NCBI GenBank assembly: GCA_020638975.1
Contig: JACKHN010000005.1
Location: 248,001-312,000 of the forward strand
DNA length: 64,000 nt
Direction of reading: 5' to 3'
DNA from: Planctomycetaceae bacterium
GTDB taxonomy: Bacteria; Planctomycetota; Planctomycetia; Pirellulales; Pirellulaceae
In this document: piece by piece, positions 34,557 to 43,070 of the stretch
Numbering within the stretch: the stretch's first letter is position 1
Layout of the letters: each line of letters begins with the position of its first letter
The notes under the pieces: generated by a model
Database searches by the model: none
What the model was told of the DNA's origin: nothing
What the model saw: only the letters and a program-made list of their open reading frames with translations
Translations under genes and position numbers: made by a program

Positions 34557-36131
34557 CTACGGGCGGAACTTCTTTTGCCAGTCGGCGGGCATCACACTGA
34601 TGTCGGTGTTGTCAGCATACTGTGAGCGCAGTTCGTCGAGTTCCTTCTTTAGCTCTGTAACGACGGAAGCGTACTTCGGATTCGAATACTGATTCGTCAA
34701 CTCTTCCGGGTCATTCTCTAGGTCATAGAACTCCCATTCATCGAACTGATAGAAACGTATCAGTTTGTACTGCTTCGTGCGAATGCCGAAGTGCTTTGCG
34801 ACCATATGGACGCTGGGATACTCGTGATAGTGATAGTACAGCGAGTCGCGCCATTCAGTCGGTTCGCCTTTGAACAAAGGAACGAGCGACTTGCCTTGCA
34901 TGTCGGCAGGAATCTCGGCGCCAGCGACGTCAAGGAACGTCTCGGCGTAGTCCAGGTTTTGAATCAGCTCAGAATTCACCGAGCCTGGCTTGATCACTCC
35001 CGGCCATTTCACAATGAAAGGCATCTTGAACGACTCTTCATACATCCATCGCTTGTCGTACCAGCCGTGGTCGCCCAGATAGAATCCTTGATCCGACGAG
35101 TAGATCACGATTGTGTTCTCTTCCAAACCCGCATCGTGCAGATACTGCATTAGTCGCCCGACACTCTCGTCAACTCCCTTCACGCATCGCAAGTAGTTTC
35201 GGATGTAGCGTTGGTACTTCCAGCGAACAAGATCCTTGCCTGTGAGGTTGGCCTTCAACAGGGCTTCGTTCCTGGGACCGTAAGCCGCATTCCAAGCGGC
35301 CAATTGCTCTTCCGTCATTCGCTCCAAGTTCTTAATGCCGGAGCGGTCGGTACTCTCTTGATTGATATCAAAGCCTTCGGGGCGAGGCCCGAACACGTCG
35401 GCCACCAGATGCAAGTGTCTGTCAATCTCCATCTCCTGAAAACGCGCCGGGCTAGCGTTGTCTTCCCACTTGTCGAACAACGTCGCCGGCTCGGGAATCT
35501 CGATGTCGTCATACAGTGTCAGATGACGCAGTGCCGGCATCCACGTGCGGTGTGGTGCCTTGTGCTGGCACATGAGCATGAAGGGCTGGTCCGAATTGTC
35601 ACCTTCCTTAAGCCAATCGATTGCCATGTCCGTGACAAGATCCGTGCAATAGCCATCAATCTTTACGCGACCGTTGGGCGTCAGAAAGAACGGATTGTAG
35701 TAGTCGCCTTGCCCGGGAAGCACTTGCCAAAAATCGAAACCCTGCGGCGTCGTTTCCAAATGCCACTTGCCGATCATCGCCGTTCGATAACCAACTTTTT
35801 GAAGCAGCTTCGGAAACGTTTGTTGATCGCCGTTGAAGCGGTCACTGTTTGTCATAAAACCGTTGATGTGGTTGTGCTTACCAGTTTGAATGACGGCCCG
35901 ACTCGGCCCGCAGATCGAGTTCGTGCAAAAACTGTTTTGGAACAGCATGCCTTGTTTTGCGAGTGAGTCGATGTTCGGCGTCGGATTTACATCCTTCAGC
36001 CAACCGTTGTAAGCACCGATCGCATGCGGGGCATGATCGTCGGTAAAGATGAAGACGATATTGGGCCGATCGGCGGCAAGCGAAATCGCGGATGCGAGGA
36101 GTAGCACGACGAAGGTCAAGGAGCGAAGCAT
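34557..36131 (-). CDS. Secreted sulfatase
   Basis: 524 aa from ATG 36131; the upstream in-frame TTG at 36143 is less likely. Signal peptide residues 1-20 (ending AISLAA). NIVFIFTDDHAPHAIGAY holds the first metal ligands, C74-G-P-S-R is the formylglycine site, and SSDQGFYLGDHGWYDKR the second metal site. The type with GPGCGPSR-like context and NHINGFMTN is common for planctomycete polysaccharide sulfatases (S1 family, N-sulfoglucosamine or related). Needs a sulfatase-maturing enzyme from elsewhere. Confidence 0.93.
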   Translation of the reverse strand: MLRSLTFVVLLLASAISLAADRPNIVFIFTDDHAPHAIGAYNGWLKDVNPTPNIDSLAKQGMLFQNSFCTNSICGPSRAVIQTGKHNHINGFMTNSDRFNGDQQTFPKLLQKVGYRTAMIGKWHLETTPQGFDFWQVLPGQGDYYNPFFLTPNGRVKIDGYCTDLVTDMAIDWLKEGDNSDQPFMLMCQHKAPHRTWMPALRHLTLYDDIEIPEPATLFDKWEDNASPARFQEMEIDRHLHLVADVFGPRPEGFDINQESTDRSGIKNLERMTEEQLAAWNAAYGPRNEALLKANLTGKDLVRWKYQRYIRNYLRCVKGVDESVGRLMQYLHDAGLEENTIVIYSSDQGFYLGDHGWYDKRWMYEESFKMPFIVKWPGVIKPGSVNSELIQNLDYAETFLDVAGAEIPADMQGKSLVPLFKGEPTEWRDSLYYHYHEYPSVHMVAKHFGIRTKQYKLIRFYQFDEWEFYDLENDPEELTNQYSNPKYASVVTELKKELDELRSQYADNTDISVMPADWQKKFRP

Positions 36132-36251
36132 GGTGGTCCCCAAGTGGTCGAGTCAGACAATCAATTCCAGCACGAACATTATGCGCGGTGTTTTCGCGAC
36201 CTGCTACCTGAGGCAGGATCAAGTGGTGTGCAGATTGACGATATGCATCCC

Positions 36252-36304
36252 AACCCGATGCGTCAGCGAGGACAACGCCCGTCGCCTCGCTGACGCGTCG
36301 GGTT
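36252..36304. repeat. 20-bp inverted repeat between two genes
   Basis: Arms 36252-36271 and 36285-36304 pair at 19 of 20 positions with a 13-base loop; the core is GCGTCAGCGAGG. The stretch 36132-36445 is otherwise without a gene. It lies upstream of the sulfatase start and downstream of the lipoprotein gene stop. I expect this kind of sequence to recur in the genome, but that cannot be tested here. Confidence 0.75.
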
Positions 36305-36445
36305 AGGATGCGGTGCCGAACGAGCACACGGTTGCAAAACTGTCCCCTCTCCTACCATCACGCAGTCCGACTCAACATCCGAATCGTGTGGAAGTTCACC
36401 CGCGAACGCGAAAATCTCTGACGTCAGAGCAGCGTCAGTCGGTTC

Positions 36446-38146
36446 TCACGGTTTCACAGGCTCAGAGCTTGCTTCCGTCAATCGGATGAGGATGTCATCC
36501 TTGTCGCTCCCGTCCGTATAGGTTTGGCCTCCATCATCGATCAGGTTCTCGCCCACCGAATAGATAACGATTCCACCCTCGATCGACTTGAGTAAGAGCG
36601 GTTTGCCCGTGTAACGATCCGAGACCGGATCTACCAATATCGGCGTCAGTTCATCGATGGACGTGGGATAGATGCCTTCCTGAAGTCGAAACAGATGCGC
36701 GGCGTAAGCGGCTCGAACGACCTCGCGTCGGGCTTGGGGACGCCGTTCAATCTTGGGCAGAATGTGCGCGTACTTGTCGAAGTACAACTGGCCCATGAAC
36801 TGCGACAGTTCTTCAATGCTGCCACGAGCCGCAACTTTCATCTGCTCAAGACGCTCGGCATCGTCGCTGGCTCGCTGTGGTGAGCCAAGTCCTTTCATGG
36901 CGTCCAACGCCTTTCGGAAATCGTCTTCCTCGAGTGCTGCCACATACTTGTCAAACTTGTCATTCAGCACCCGCATTGCTTCGTTCCAGTCGATCGAGAG
37001 AATTGCCTTCATGGTTTGTCGATCGATGCCGGATTGCCCCGCGTTAAACAGCTGCACAATTTCCTTCCGACGCCTTGCTGCATACTGCATCGCATCCAAG
37101 GCGACGTGACGGTCATCTACATCGATTTGATCGGCGGCCGATCTGAGCGGCGGTAGGCGATCCAGATCCTTGAGATGTTGTAATGTCTCTTCCTTCGGCA
37201 GATTACCGAATGTCAGTAATTCCAGGTCAAGAAGACAGGCCATGTCGTCCAACGCTATGCCGAGTATCCACTCCTCTAACATGCCTTGGCTGAGCAATCT
37301 GCCTATGCGATGGATGGCCAGAATGTCCTCGCGAGCGTTGTCGAGGTCACGCTCGCCGATTCGCAATCGAGCTCTCGCGCTAAGCAAACGTGCCACTTGT
37401 CGGGATTGACCGGAAGACTCGGTCACATGAATTCGCGAGAGCGGTGCGGGGTGCTCGTCGAGGTCGGCGAATAGGCTCGACGCGATGCCCGCAGCAAGTC
37501 GTTCGGTCTTGTCGGAAGATGTCTCGAAGGCTCCCCACAGCCTGCGAAGTGATCGTAGCTTCGCGATGTGCCCCTGCTCGGACATGACATACGGAGCGTA
37601 ATACCGGGTAACTTGAGAGCCCGCGACAAAGCTGTCTGTGTGTTTCGATTGCCGTTCGAGCCACATTGCGAGTTCGGGTAGCGATTCACCACGCCAAGGA
37701 GCTTTTAGGTCGTGGAATTCGCCGGCGAGTCTCTCTTCGTTCTCAGTGACACCTTCACCGCTAAGCCGTAGCGAATAAAAATACTCACCATCAGTTGGTT
37801 TCTCCCGTAGTGGTGGGATGCCGAGTCGTTGGTAGTATTGTCGTTCTGCCGATTCATCGAATGCTGCTTCGGGGCGTGGCCCGAACGCAGATCGCACAAC
37901 CACTTCCCAATTCGTCTCCGGCGTAACACCTTGCGAGTGCCGTAAGTTCGCCGCTTCGAGATAGTCAATGAAACCGTCGTCGGTGAGTGGCTGAACAATA
38001 TCAGTGACCGACTCCTCGACTCGCAGAACGAAGGGAGGCACGCTTGCCGGGTCGATCTTATTCTGACAGCCCACGCCGGTGCCGAGCATCGCGAAAAGAG
38101 CGACGAACATTGTTGGAAAAAGGCAAACGCAGACGAAGGGTTTCAT
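36446..38146 (-). CDS. Lipoprotein of unknown function
   Basis: 566 aa from ATG 38146. Residues 1-25 are a lipoprotein-like signal with LGTGVGCQN, so the Cys is probably acylated. The rest is mostly helical and charged, with a repeated Arg/Leu pattern (RLLSARARLRIGERDLDNAR) and a C-terminal part reading VSDRYTGKPLLLKSIEGGIV and YSVGENLIDDGGQ, a segment typical of planctomycete proteins with a pseudopilin-like or DUF-type C-terminal end. Not recognised further. The open frame extends to 38287, but the extra residues run through the intergenic palindrome. Confidence 0.7.
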   Translation of the reverse strand: MKPFVCVCLFPTMFVALFAMLGTGVGCQNKIDPASVPPFVLRVEESVTDIVQPLTDDGFIDYLEAANLRHSQGVTPETNWEVVVRSAFGPRPEAAFDESAERQYYQRLGIPPLREKPTDGEYFYSLRLSGEGVTENEERLAGEFHDLKAPWRGESLPELAMWLERQSKHTDSFVAGSQVTRYYAPYVMSEQGHIAKLRSLRRLWGAFETSSDKTERLAAGIASSLFADLDEHPAPLSRIHVTESSGQSRQVARLLSARARLRIGERDLDNAREDILAIHRIGRLLSQGMLEEWILGIALDDMACLLDLELLTFGNLPKEETLQHLKDLDRLPPLRSAADQIDVDDRHVALDAMQYAARRRKEIVQLFNAGQSGIDRQTMKAILSIDWNEAMRVLNDKFDKYVAALEEDDFRKALDAMKGLGSPQRASDDAERLEQMKVAARGSIEELSQFMGQLYFDKYAHILPKIERRPQARREVVRAAYAAHLFRLQEGIYPTSIDELTPILVDPVSDRYTGKPLLLKSIEGGIVIYSVGENLIDDGGQTYTDGSDKDDILIRLTEASSEPVKP

Positions 38147-38191
38147 AAGATTGAGCCTTGGCATCCAGCCGAGTTGCGGACAAGGGGCCGT

Positions 38192-38291
38192 GGTAGTGGT
38201 ACCGTTTGCGATTCCTGAAAGTAGGACGGCCACTCTTGGCCGTCTTTTGTCGGGCGGGAGTGCCCGACTTACGGCAAACTGTACCACTACC
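38192..38291. repeat. Compound cruciform: outer inverted repeat with two internal hairpins
   Basis: Outer arms 38192-38209 and 38274-38291 pair at 17 of 18 positions. Inside are two perfect hairpins: GACGGCCA-CTCT-TGGCCGTC at 38225-38244, followed by TTTT, and GTCGGGC-GGGAGT-GCCCGAC at 38249-38268. It lies between the divergent lipoprotein and FAD oxidoreductase genes. The GACGGCC core recurs in the elements at 40583 and 41578. Confidence 0.8.
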
Positions 38292-38388
38292 GGGGCAGTT
38301 CAGGAGTCGCACTCGACATCACGAGCAAATAGAATACAACACCTCGAACCACACTTCACGAGCATCATTGATAATTGGAGTCTTGAAG

Positions 38389-40491
38389 ATGAACGCTGCC
38401 AGACACCTATTCGGCGCGTCGTTGCTTTTCTTTACCTTGAGTGGTCACTCGTTTGCCAATGAGTATGAAGTCGTGGTCTACGGCGGAACGTCGGCGGCCG
38501 TCACCGCAGCCGTCCAAGCGAAACGAATGGGCAAGTCCGTGATCATCGTCTGCCCGGATCGACATCTCGGCGGATTATCCAGCGGCGGGCTGGGGTGGAC
38601 GGATACGGGAAAAAAAGCCGTCATCGGCGGATTGGCTCGTGAGTTCTATCACCGAGTCTGGCAGCACTATGACAAGCCGGAAGCGTGGCGTTGGCAGACG
38701 CGCGAGAGCTACGGGGGCAAAGGACAAGGGACGAACGCCGTCGATGGTGCTCAGCGGACGATGTGGATCTTTGAACCGCATGTCGCCGAAGCCGCTTTCG
38801 AGGGAATGATTCGCGATCACGAGATTCCTGTGCATCGTGATGAATGGCTAGATCGCGCGAGTGGCGTGAAGAAGGACGGCGCCCGAATCACCTCGATCAA
38901 GATGTTGAGCGGCAAGACTTACAGCGGTCGCATGTTCATCGACGCGACCTACGAAGGCGACTTGATGGCGGCGGTCGGAGTTGACTACCACGTCGGACGC
39001 GAAGCGACCAGCACGTACGACGAAGAGTGGAACGGCGTGCAAACCGGTGTACTGCATCACGGACACCACTTCGGTGCGGTCAACAAAAAGATCAGCCCCT
39101 ATGTCGTGCCTGGTGATCCGTCGAGCGGCGTGTTGCCTCGCATTAGTCCCGATCCACCCGGTGAATATGGAGCCGCTGACGATAAAGTGCAGGCGTATTG
39201 CTTCCGCATGTGTTTGACGAATCACGCCGAGAACCGTGTGCCCTTCGCGAAGCCCGCCGGATATGATCCTGGTCAGTACGAGTTGCTCGTCCGCATCTTT
39301 GATGCTGGCTGGCGCGAGACGTTTCACAAGTTCGATCCGATTCCGAACCATAAGACCGACACGAACAACCACGGGCCGATGAGCACCGACAACATCGGCT
39401 TCAATTACGACTATCCAGAAGCTTCCTACGAACGACGTCGCGAGATCATTAAGGAGCACGAGGCGTATCAAAAGGGGTGGCTGTACTTCATTGCCAATGA
39501 TCCCCGTGTCCCCAAAGACGTTCAAGATGAGATGCGAACTTGGGGGCTCGCCCAGGATGAGTTTCAAGATAACGGGAACTGGCCGCATCAGCTTTACATC
39601 CGCGAAGCTCGACGAATGATTGGTGAGTTTGTATTGACCGAAAACGAACTGCTCAAGCGACGTGCGACGCCCAATTCCATCGGCATGGGTTCCTACACGA
39701 TGGACTCGCACAATGTTCAGCGTTACATCACCCCGGAAGGTTATGTGCAAAACGAAGGAGACATCGGCGTTTCGACGCACGGCCCTTACGAAATCGCTTA
39801 TGGCTCGATCGTGCCGAAGAAAGGCCAGTGCGATAATCTGCTCGTCCCGGTGTGTCTATCGAGTTCGCATATCGCGTTCGGTTCCATTCGTATGGAACCA
39901 GTCTTCATGATTCTGGGCCACTCCGCTGCCGCCGCCGCAGCACTCGCGATCGACAATGGCACCAGCGTCCAAGACGTCGCGTACGCCAAGCTCCGCGAGC
40001 AACTCTTGAAAGACGGCCAGGTGCTGGAAGCAACGGGGCTCGACCTTGGCGGACGTCTGGGCAGAGACCCGTCGAAGCTCGAAGGTATCGTTATCGACGA
40101 TGCGAACGCCACGACGACTGGACCATGGACGTCGAGTACCTCGTCGAAAACTTGGATTGGGCGGAGTTATCGACACGACGGCGACCAGCGCGACGGCAAG
40201 TCGTCGGCGAAGTTCGAAACGAAGCTGCCAAAAAGTGGAAGTTACGAAGTGCGCCTAGGCTACACTCCCAACAACAACCGAGCTTCGAACGTCGCGGTTG
40301 AAGTTCACCATGCCGGCGGTCAATCCAAAGTGATCGTTAACCAAAAGCTCCCACCCCCGATCGACGATTCGTTCGTCTCGCTAGGCAAGTACGAGTTCGA
40401 TACCAACAAACCAGCGGTTGTTAGCATTTCTAACCAAGACGCTGACGGCTATGTAGTCGTTGACGCCGTACAGTGGTTTCCGGTCAAGTAA
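38389..40491 (+). CDS. FAD-dependent oxidoreductase with C-terminal beta-sandwich domain, secreted
   Basis: 700 aa from ATG 38389, with GGAG about 9 bases ahead; the frame is open upstream but crosses the palindrome. Signal peptide residues 1-23 (ending SGHSFANE). The Rossmann FAD motif is VVYGGTSAAVTAAVQAKRMG followed by LGGLSSGGLGWTDTG, as in FAD_oxidored-type proteins (PF12831-like). The C-terminal about 130 residues (from IVIDDANATTTGPWTSS to VVVDAVQWFP) are a beta-sandwich of the kind found C-terminal in xanthan lyase and golvesin-like proteins, perhaps carbohydrate-binding. Substrate unknown; probably acts on sugars in the periplasm. Confidence 0.88.
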   Translation: MNAARHLFGASLLFFTLSGHSFANEYEVVVYGGTSAAVTAAVQAKRMGKSVIIVCPDRHLGGLSSGGLGWTDTGKKAVIGGLAREFYHRVWQHYDKPEAWRWQTRESYGGKGQGTNAVDGAQRTMWIFEPHVAEAAFEGMIRDHEIPVHRDEWLDRASGVKKDGARITSIKMLSGKTYSGRMFIDATYEGDLMAAVGVDYHVGREATSTYDEEWNGVQTGVLHHGHHFGAVNKKISPYVVPGDPSSGVLPRISPDPPGEYGAADDKVQAYCFRMCLTNHAENRVPFAKPAGYDPGQYELLVRIFDAGWRETFHKFDPIPNHKTDTNNHGPMSTDNIGFNYDYPEASYERRREIIKEHEAYQKGWLYFIANDPRVPKDVQDEMRTWGLAQDEFQDNGNWPHQLYIREARRMIGEFVLTENELLKRRATPNSIGMGSYTMDSHNVQRYITPEGYVQNEGDIGVSTHGPYEIAYGSIVPKKGQCDNLLVPVCLSSSHIAFGSIRMEPVFMILGHSAAAAAALAIDNGTSVQDVAYAKLREQLLKDGQVLEATGLDLGGRLGRDPSKLEGIVIDDANATTTGPWTSSTSSKTWIGRSYRHDGDQRDGKSSAKFETKLPKSGSYEVRLGYTPNNNRASNVAVEVHHAGGQSKVIVNQKLPPPIDDSFVSLGKYEFDTNKPAVVSISNQDADGYVVVDAVQWFPVK

Positions 40492-40582
40492 CGAATGAAG
40501 TGCGGTTTTCCACGGCATCGGCGCGTATCGGTACGGGCCGCAGAAATCCAGGGCTTTCCAGTTTTTCAATTTGAAGGGATTC

Positions 40583-40651
40583 GTACGACGGCGTTCCGAA
40601 GCCGTCGAGCGACGAATTACTGAGTTCGACGGCTTCGGAGAACCGTCGTAC
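40583..40651. repeat. REP-like palindromic element, copy A
   Basis: Arms 40583-40608 and 40626-40651 pair at 23 of 26 positions. Each arm is itself a hairpin (CGACGGC ... GCCGTCG). It lies between the FAD oxidoreductase and the Uma2 gene. Copy B lies at 41578-41638. Confidence 0.75.
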
Positions 40652-40761
40652 AAATTGTGCAGATTGAACAAAACGAAAGCCCTGCGCAGAAATCCCTGCG
40701 GACATCTTGCTACCGATCCGCGCGTCGAGCAGGTAAAATGCCCACTACAAGGAGTTCGATC

Positions 40762-41481
40762 ATGGCAAGCACAACTGGCAACACCTCTTCACACACGGCA
40801 TCCGTAGTGGGGCGTCCCATTCCGTTGGAGACCGGTGATCACTTGGATCAGAAATCGTTCCATGCCCGTTATGAAGCCATGCCGTCCGACACCAAAGCCG
40901 AACTCATCGGAGGAGTTGTCTATATGATGTCACCGATGAAGAATCCGCATGGCAGACATACGCGGGATGTCTCTTTCTGGCTTCGCACGTACGAGTTGGC
41001 AACGCCTGGCGTCGAGGGCGGCGATGGCCTGACGACGATACTCGGCCACGACAGCGAACCGCAGCCGGATGCCTGTCTATACGTGCGACCAGAGAACGGA
41101 GGCCGCGTTCGCATCAATGAGGATGGCTATACGGAAGGTGCTCCTGAGTTGATCGTCGAAGTCGCGTCTGGGACCGAGTCGTATGATCTGCACTCGAAGA
41201 AGCGCGACTACGAAGCGGCAGGCGTCTGCGAGTACGTTGTCGTCGCGTTACGCCAGCGGCAAGTCTTCTGGTTCGTGCGGCGCGACGGCGCCTATGAACC
41301 ACTTGTGGCAGGCCAAGATGGCATCTATCGCAGCCAAGTCTTCCCAGGGCTGTGGCTCGATCCTCAATCACTCCTCGACCTGGACGGGCTACGCATCCGA
41401 TCTGTGTTGGAGCAAGGTCTGGCAAGTCCTGAACACGCGTTGTTCACGCAGAAGCTGGGCGAGACACAATCGACTTCGTGA
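40762..41481 (+). CDS. Uma2 family endonuclease-like protein
   Basis: 239 aa from ATG 40762, with AAGGAG at 40749-40754; an upstream ORF start is not used. PD-(D/E)XK-like fold: EPQPDACLYV, APELIVEVASGTESYDL and SKKRDYEAAGVCEYVVVAL give the acidic, acidic and lysine positions. Longer than the copy at 106-726 and not closely similar to it by eye. Function of the family is not established. Flanked on both sides by copies of the same palindromic element. Confidence 0.85.
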   Translation: MASTTGNTSSHTASVVGRPIPLETGDHLDQKSFHARYEAMPSDTKAELIGGVVYMMSPMKNPHGRHTRDVSFWLRTYELATPGVEGGDGLTTILGHDSEPQPDACLYVRPENGGRVRINEDGYTEGAPELIVEVASGTESYDLHSKKRDYEAAGVCEYVVVALRQRQVFWFVRRDGAYEPLVAGQDGIYRSQVFPGLWLDPQSLLDLDGLRIRSVLEQGLASPEHALFTQKLGETQSTS

Positions 41482-41577
41482 TGCGACGCCTCTGTCGTTT
41501 GCGTTGACGTCTTGCCCGACGGTTTCGATAGATAAGTAGGTCAGGTTGTTCCTGACGAACTACGCTTCTGCAACGCA

Positions 41578-41638
41578 CGTACGACGGCCCTCCGAGGCCG
41601 TCGTGAAGCATTCGACGGCCTCGAAGGTCCATCGTACG
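41578..41638. repeat. REP-like palindromic element, copy B
   Basis: Arms 41578-41603 and 41613-41638 are complementary apart from a few mismatches. The left arm contains CGACGGCC-CTCCGA-GGCCGTCG, so each arm is again a hairpin. Same core as copy A at 40583-40651; the two sit on either side of the Uma2 gene. Confidence 0.75.
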
Positions 41639-41701
41639 ATCGGAGTCAATGCTATCGGCGAGTGGCATAACTTACCCGTCCGTTGATAGACATCCGACAG
41701 A

Positions 41702-42775
41702 TTATTCTGCGTGGTAGCCTCGCCACATCCAGACAAGCGTGTCGGCCAGCGTTTGCTCGAAGACCTTGCGATCGCAGTGACGCGTTGCGCGACTGAATAC
41801 GAAACGATAGTCGTAGCCTTTGGCTTGCAACGCCGCGGCGGTTCGCTCGTTAGCCATCACCCAGTTGTGATAGGTTTCTTCGGGATCTTGAGCGCGATTG
41901 TCGTTTTCGGAGACGTGCGTGAAAATGCGTAGCGGTTTCTTCTCGCTGTTTTCGATCAGCTTCATGCTGGAGTGGTATTCCCAAGCACCCAGCGGATAAA
42001 CGGCCTCTTCGGGCGCGTCGTCGTCCTGTTGATCGACAAAGGTTCCAGAGTAGGTGATTAAGCGGCGAAATAAGTCCGGTCGAAACCACCCCATGCTCAA
42101 GGCCGCCGCGCCACCAGAACTGCATCCCATCACGGCTTTGCCCCAGGGGTTATCTGTGAACGCGATGTTTGGATACGCCGCTTTGATCTCGGTGTTGTGG
42201 AGCACGGCAGGCAAGACTTCATCGTTGATGAATCGCGCCAGACGATCCGACATCGTGTCATACTCGAGTCCGCGCTGACTGCCGTAGCTGTCATTGCCAC
42301 CGTTCTGAACTGCAATCGCGATGAACGCCGGCAACCTGCGTTCGGCGTCTTCGGATATCGTCAGATTATCGAGCGCATTCCGCACCAGATCCAAACGGCT
42401 CGGTCCGTCATGCGTAACGAGAATCGGCGCCTTCGTGCCGTCCTTGTAAGCGGCGGGAACGTAAACGAAGATCTTTCGTTCTTTGCGCACTTCCTTGCGA
42501 GAATCTAGCGTCGAGTCGTCGCCACGAAAGATCTTACTGTCGGCCAGCGGCATCGAGAACTCGAAGTATTTGCCTTTGGGATTGCCTCGATCTGTCAGAT
42601 CCGGATCCATCATGTAGTCGGGACCGATCGTAAAGTTGCCGTTGCCTTCCGTCCCAGCCGTTTCAGAATATCCGTCCGCTGCAAACGCCGAAGTTAATGT
42701 CACGCTAGCGAGAGTGATTGCTGAAAGGCAGAAGACACAAGCCGTCAGGAAGCTTGATTTGAAGGACAATAACAT
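41702..42775 (-). CDS. Secreted esterase, alpha/beta-hydrolase of the enterochelin-esterase/esterase D type
   Basis: 357 aa from ATG 42775, signal peptide ending TLTSAFAAD. Nucleophile motif GCSSGGAAAL near residue 205; the region KIFVYVPAAYKDGTKAPILVTHDGPSR and ARFINDEVLPAVLH match the PF00756 putative esterase family. The final His is probably in RATRHCDRKV. It cleaves ester bonds in the periplasm, perhaps of feruloyl or acetyl groups on polysaccharide. No siderophore genes adjoin it. Confidence 0.88.
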   Translation of the reverse strand: MLLSFKSSFLTACVFCLSAITLASVTLTSAFAADGYSETAGTEGNGNFTIGPDYMMDPDLTDRGNPKGKYFEFSMPLADSKIFRGDDSTLDSRKEVRKERKIFVYVPAAYKDGTKAPILVTHDGPSRLDLVRNALDNLTISEDAERRLPAFIAIAVQNGGNDSYGSQRGLEYDTMSDRLARFINDEVLPAVLHNTEIKAAYPNIAFTDNPWGKAVMGCSSGGAAALSMGWFRPDLFRRLITYSGTFVDQQDDDAPEEAVYPLGAWEYHSSMKLIENSEKKPLRIFTHVSENDNRAQDPEETYHNWVMANERTAAALQAKGYDYRFVFSRATRHCDRKVFEQTLADTLVWMWRGYHAE

Positions 42776-43070
42776 GGTGCTTGCCTGTTTATGCGGGAAG
42801 TATGCGATGGTAGGAAGATGACGAACGAGTGATTGTACTGCGTTGCTCAGCGTCATGCGCGTGGCACTTTGCGCGGACTTTGCAACTTTATTGTGCGTGA
42901 CGCTCCCTGCCATTTTGGGCTGCAATTGCCTCGATTGCAGGCTGGGCGACCGCGACGTTCGTTGGAACCGTGCTCACCCGAATCATCCCCCGAACCCGCC
43001 TGCCCACTTAAGGGGTGGGCTACATTTGCTCGATAGGGTCACAGTTCAGTGTCAGCTTAAGGGCAGTATA

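Noticed and set aside
34144..34692. 182-aa open frame on the + strand
   Set aside because: Its sequence is not protein-like and the 3' part is antisense to the sulfatase; the sulfatase has full family motifs.
38848..39780. 310-aa open frame on the - strand
   Set aside because: Antisense to the FAD oxidoreductase; no recognisable domain.
42843..43070. N-terminal extension of the GAF/HD protein
   Set aside because: The first 76 codons are cysteine- and proline-rich without domain character, and the GAF domain begins just after ATG 43071.
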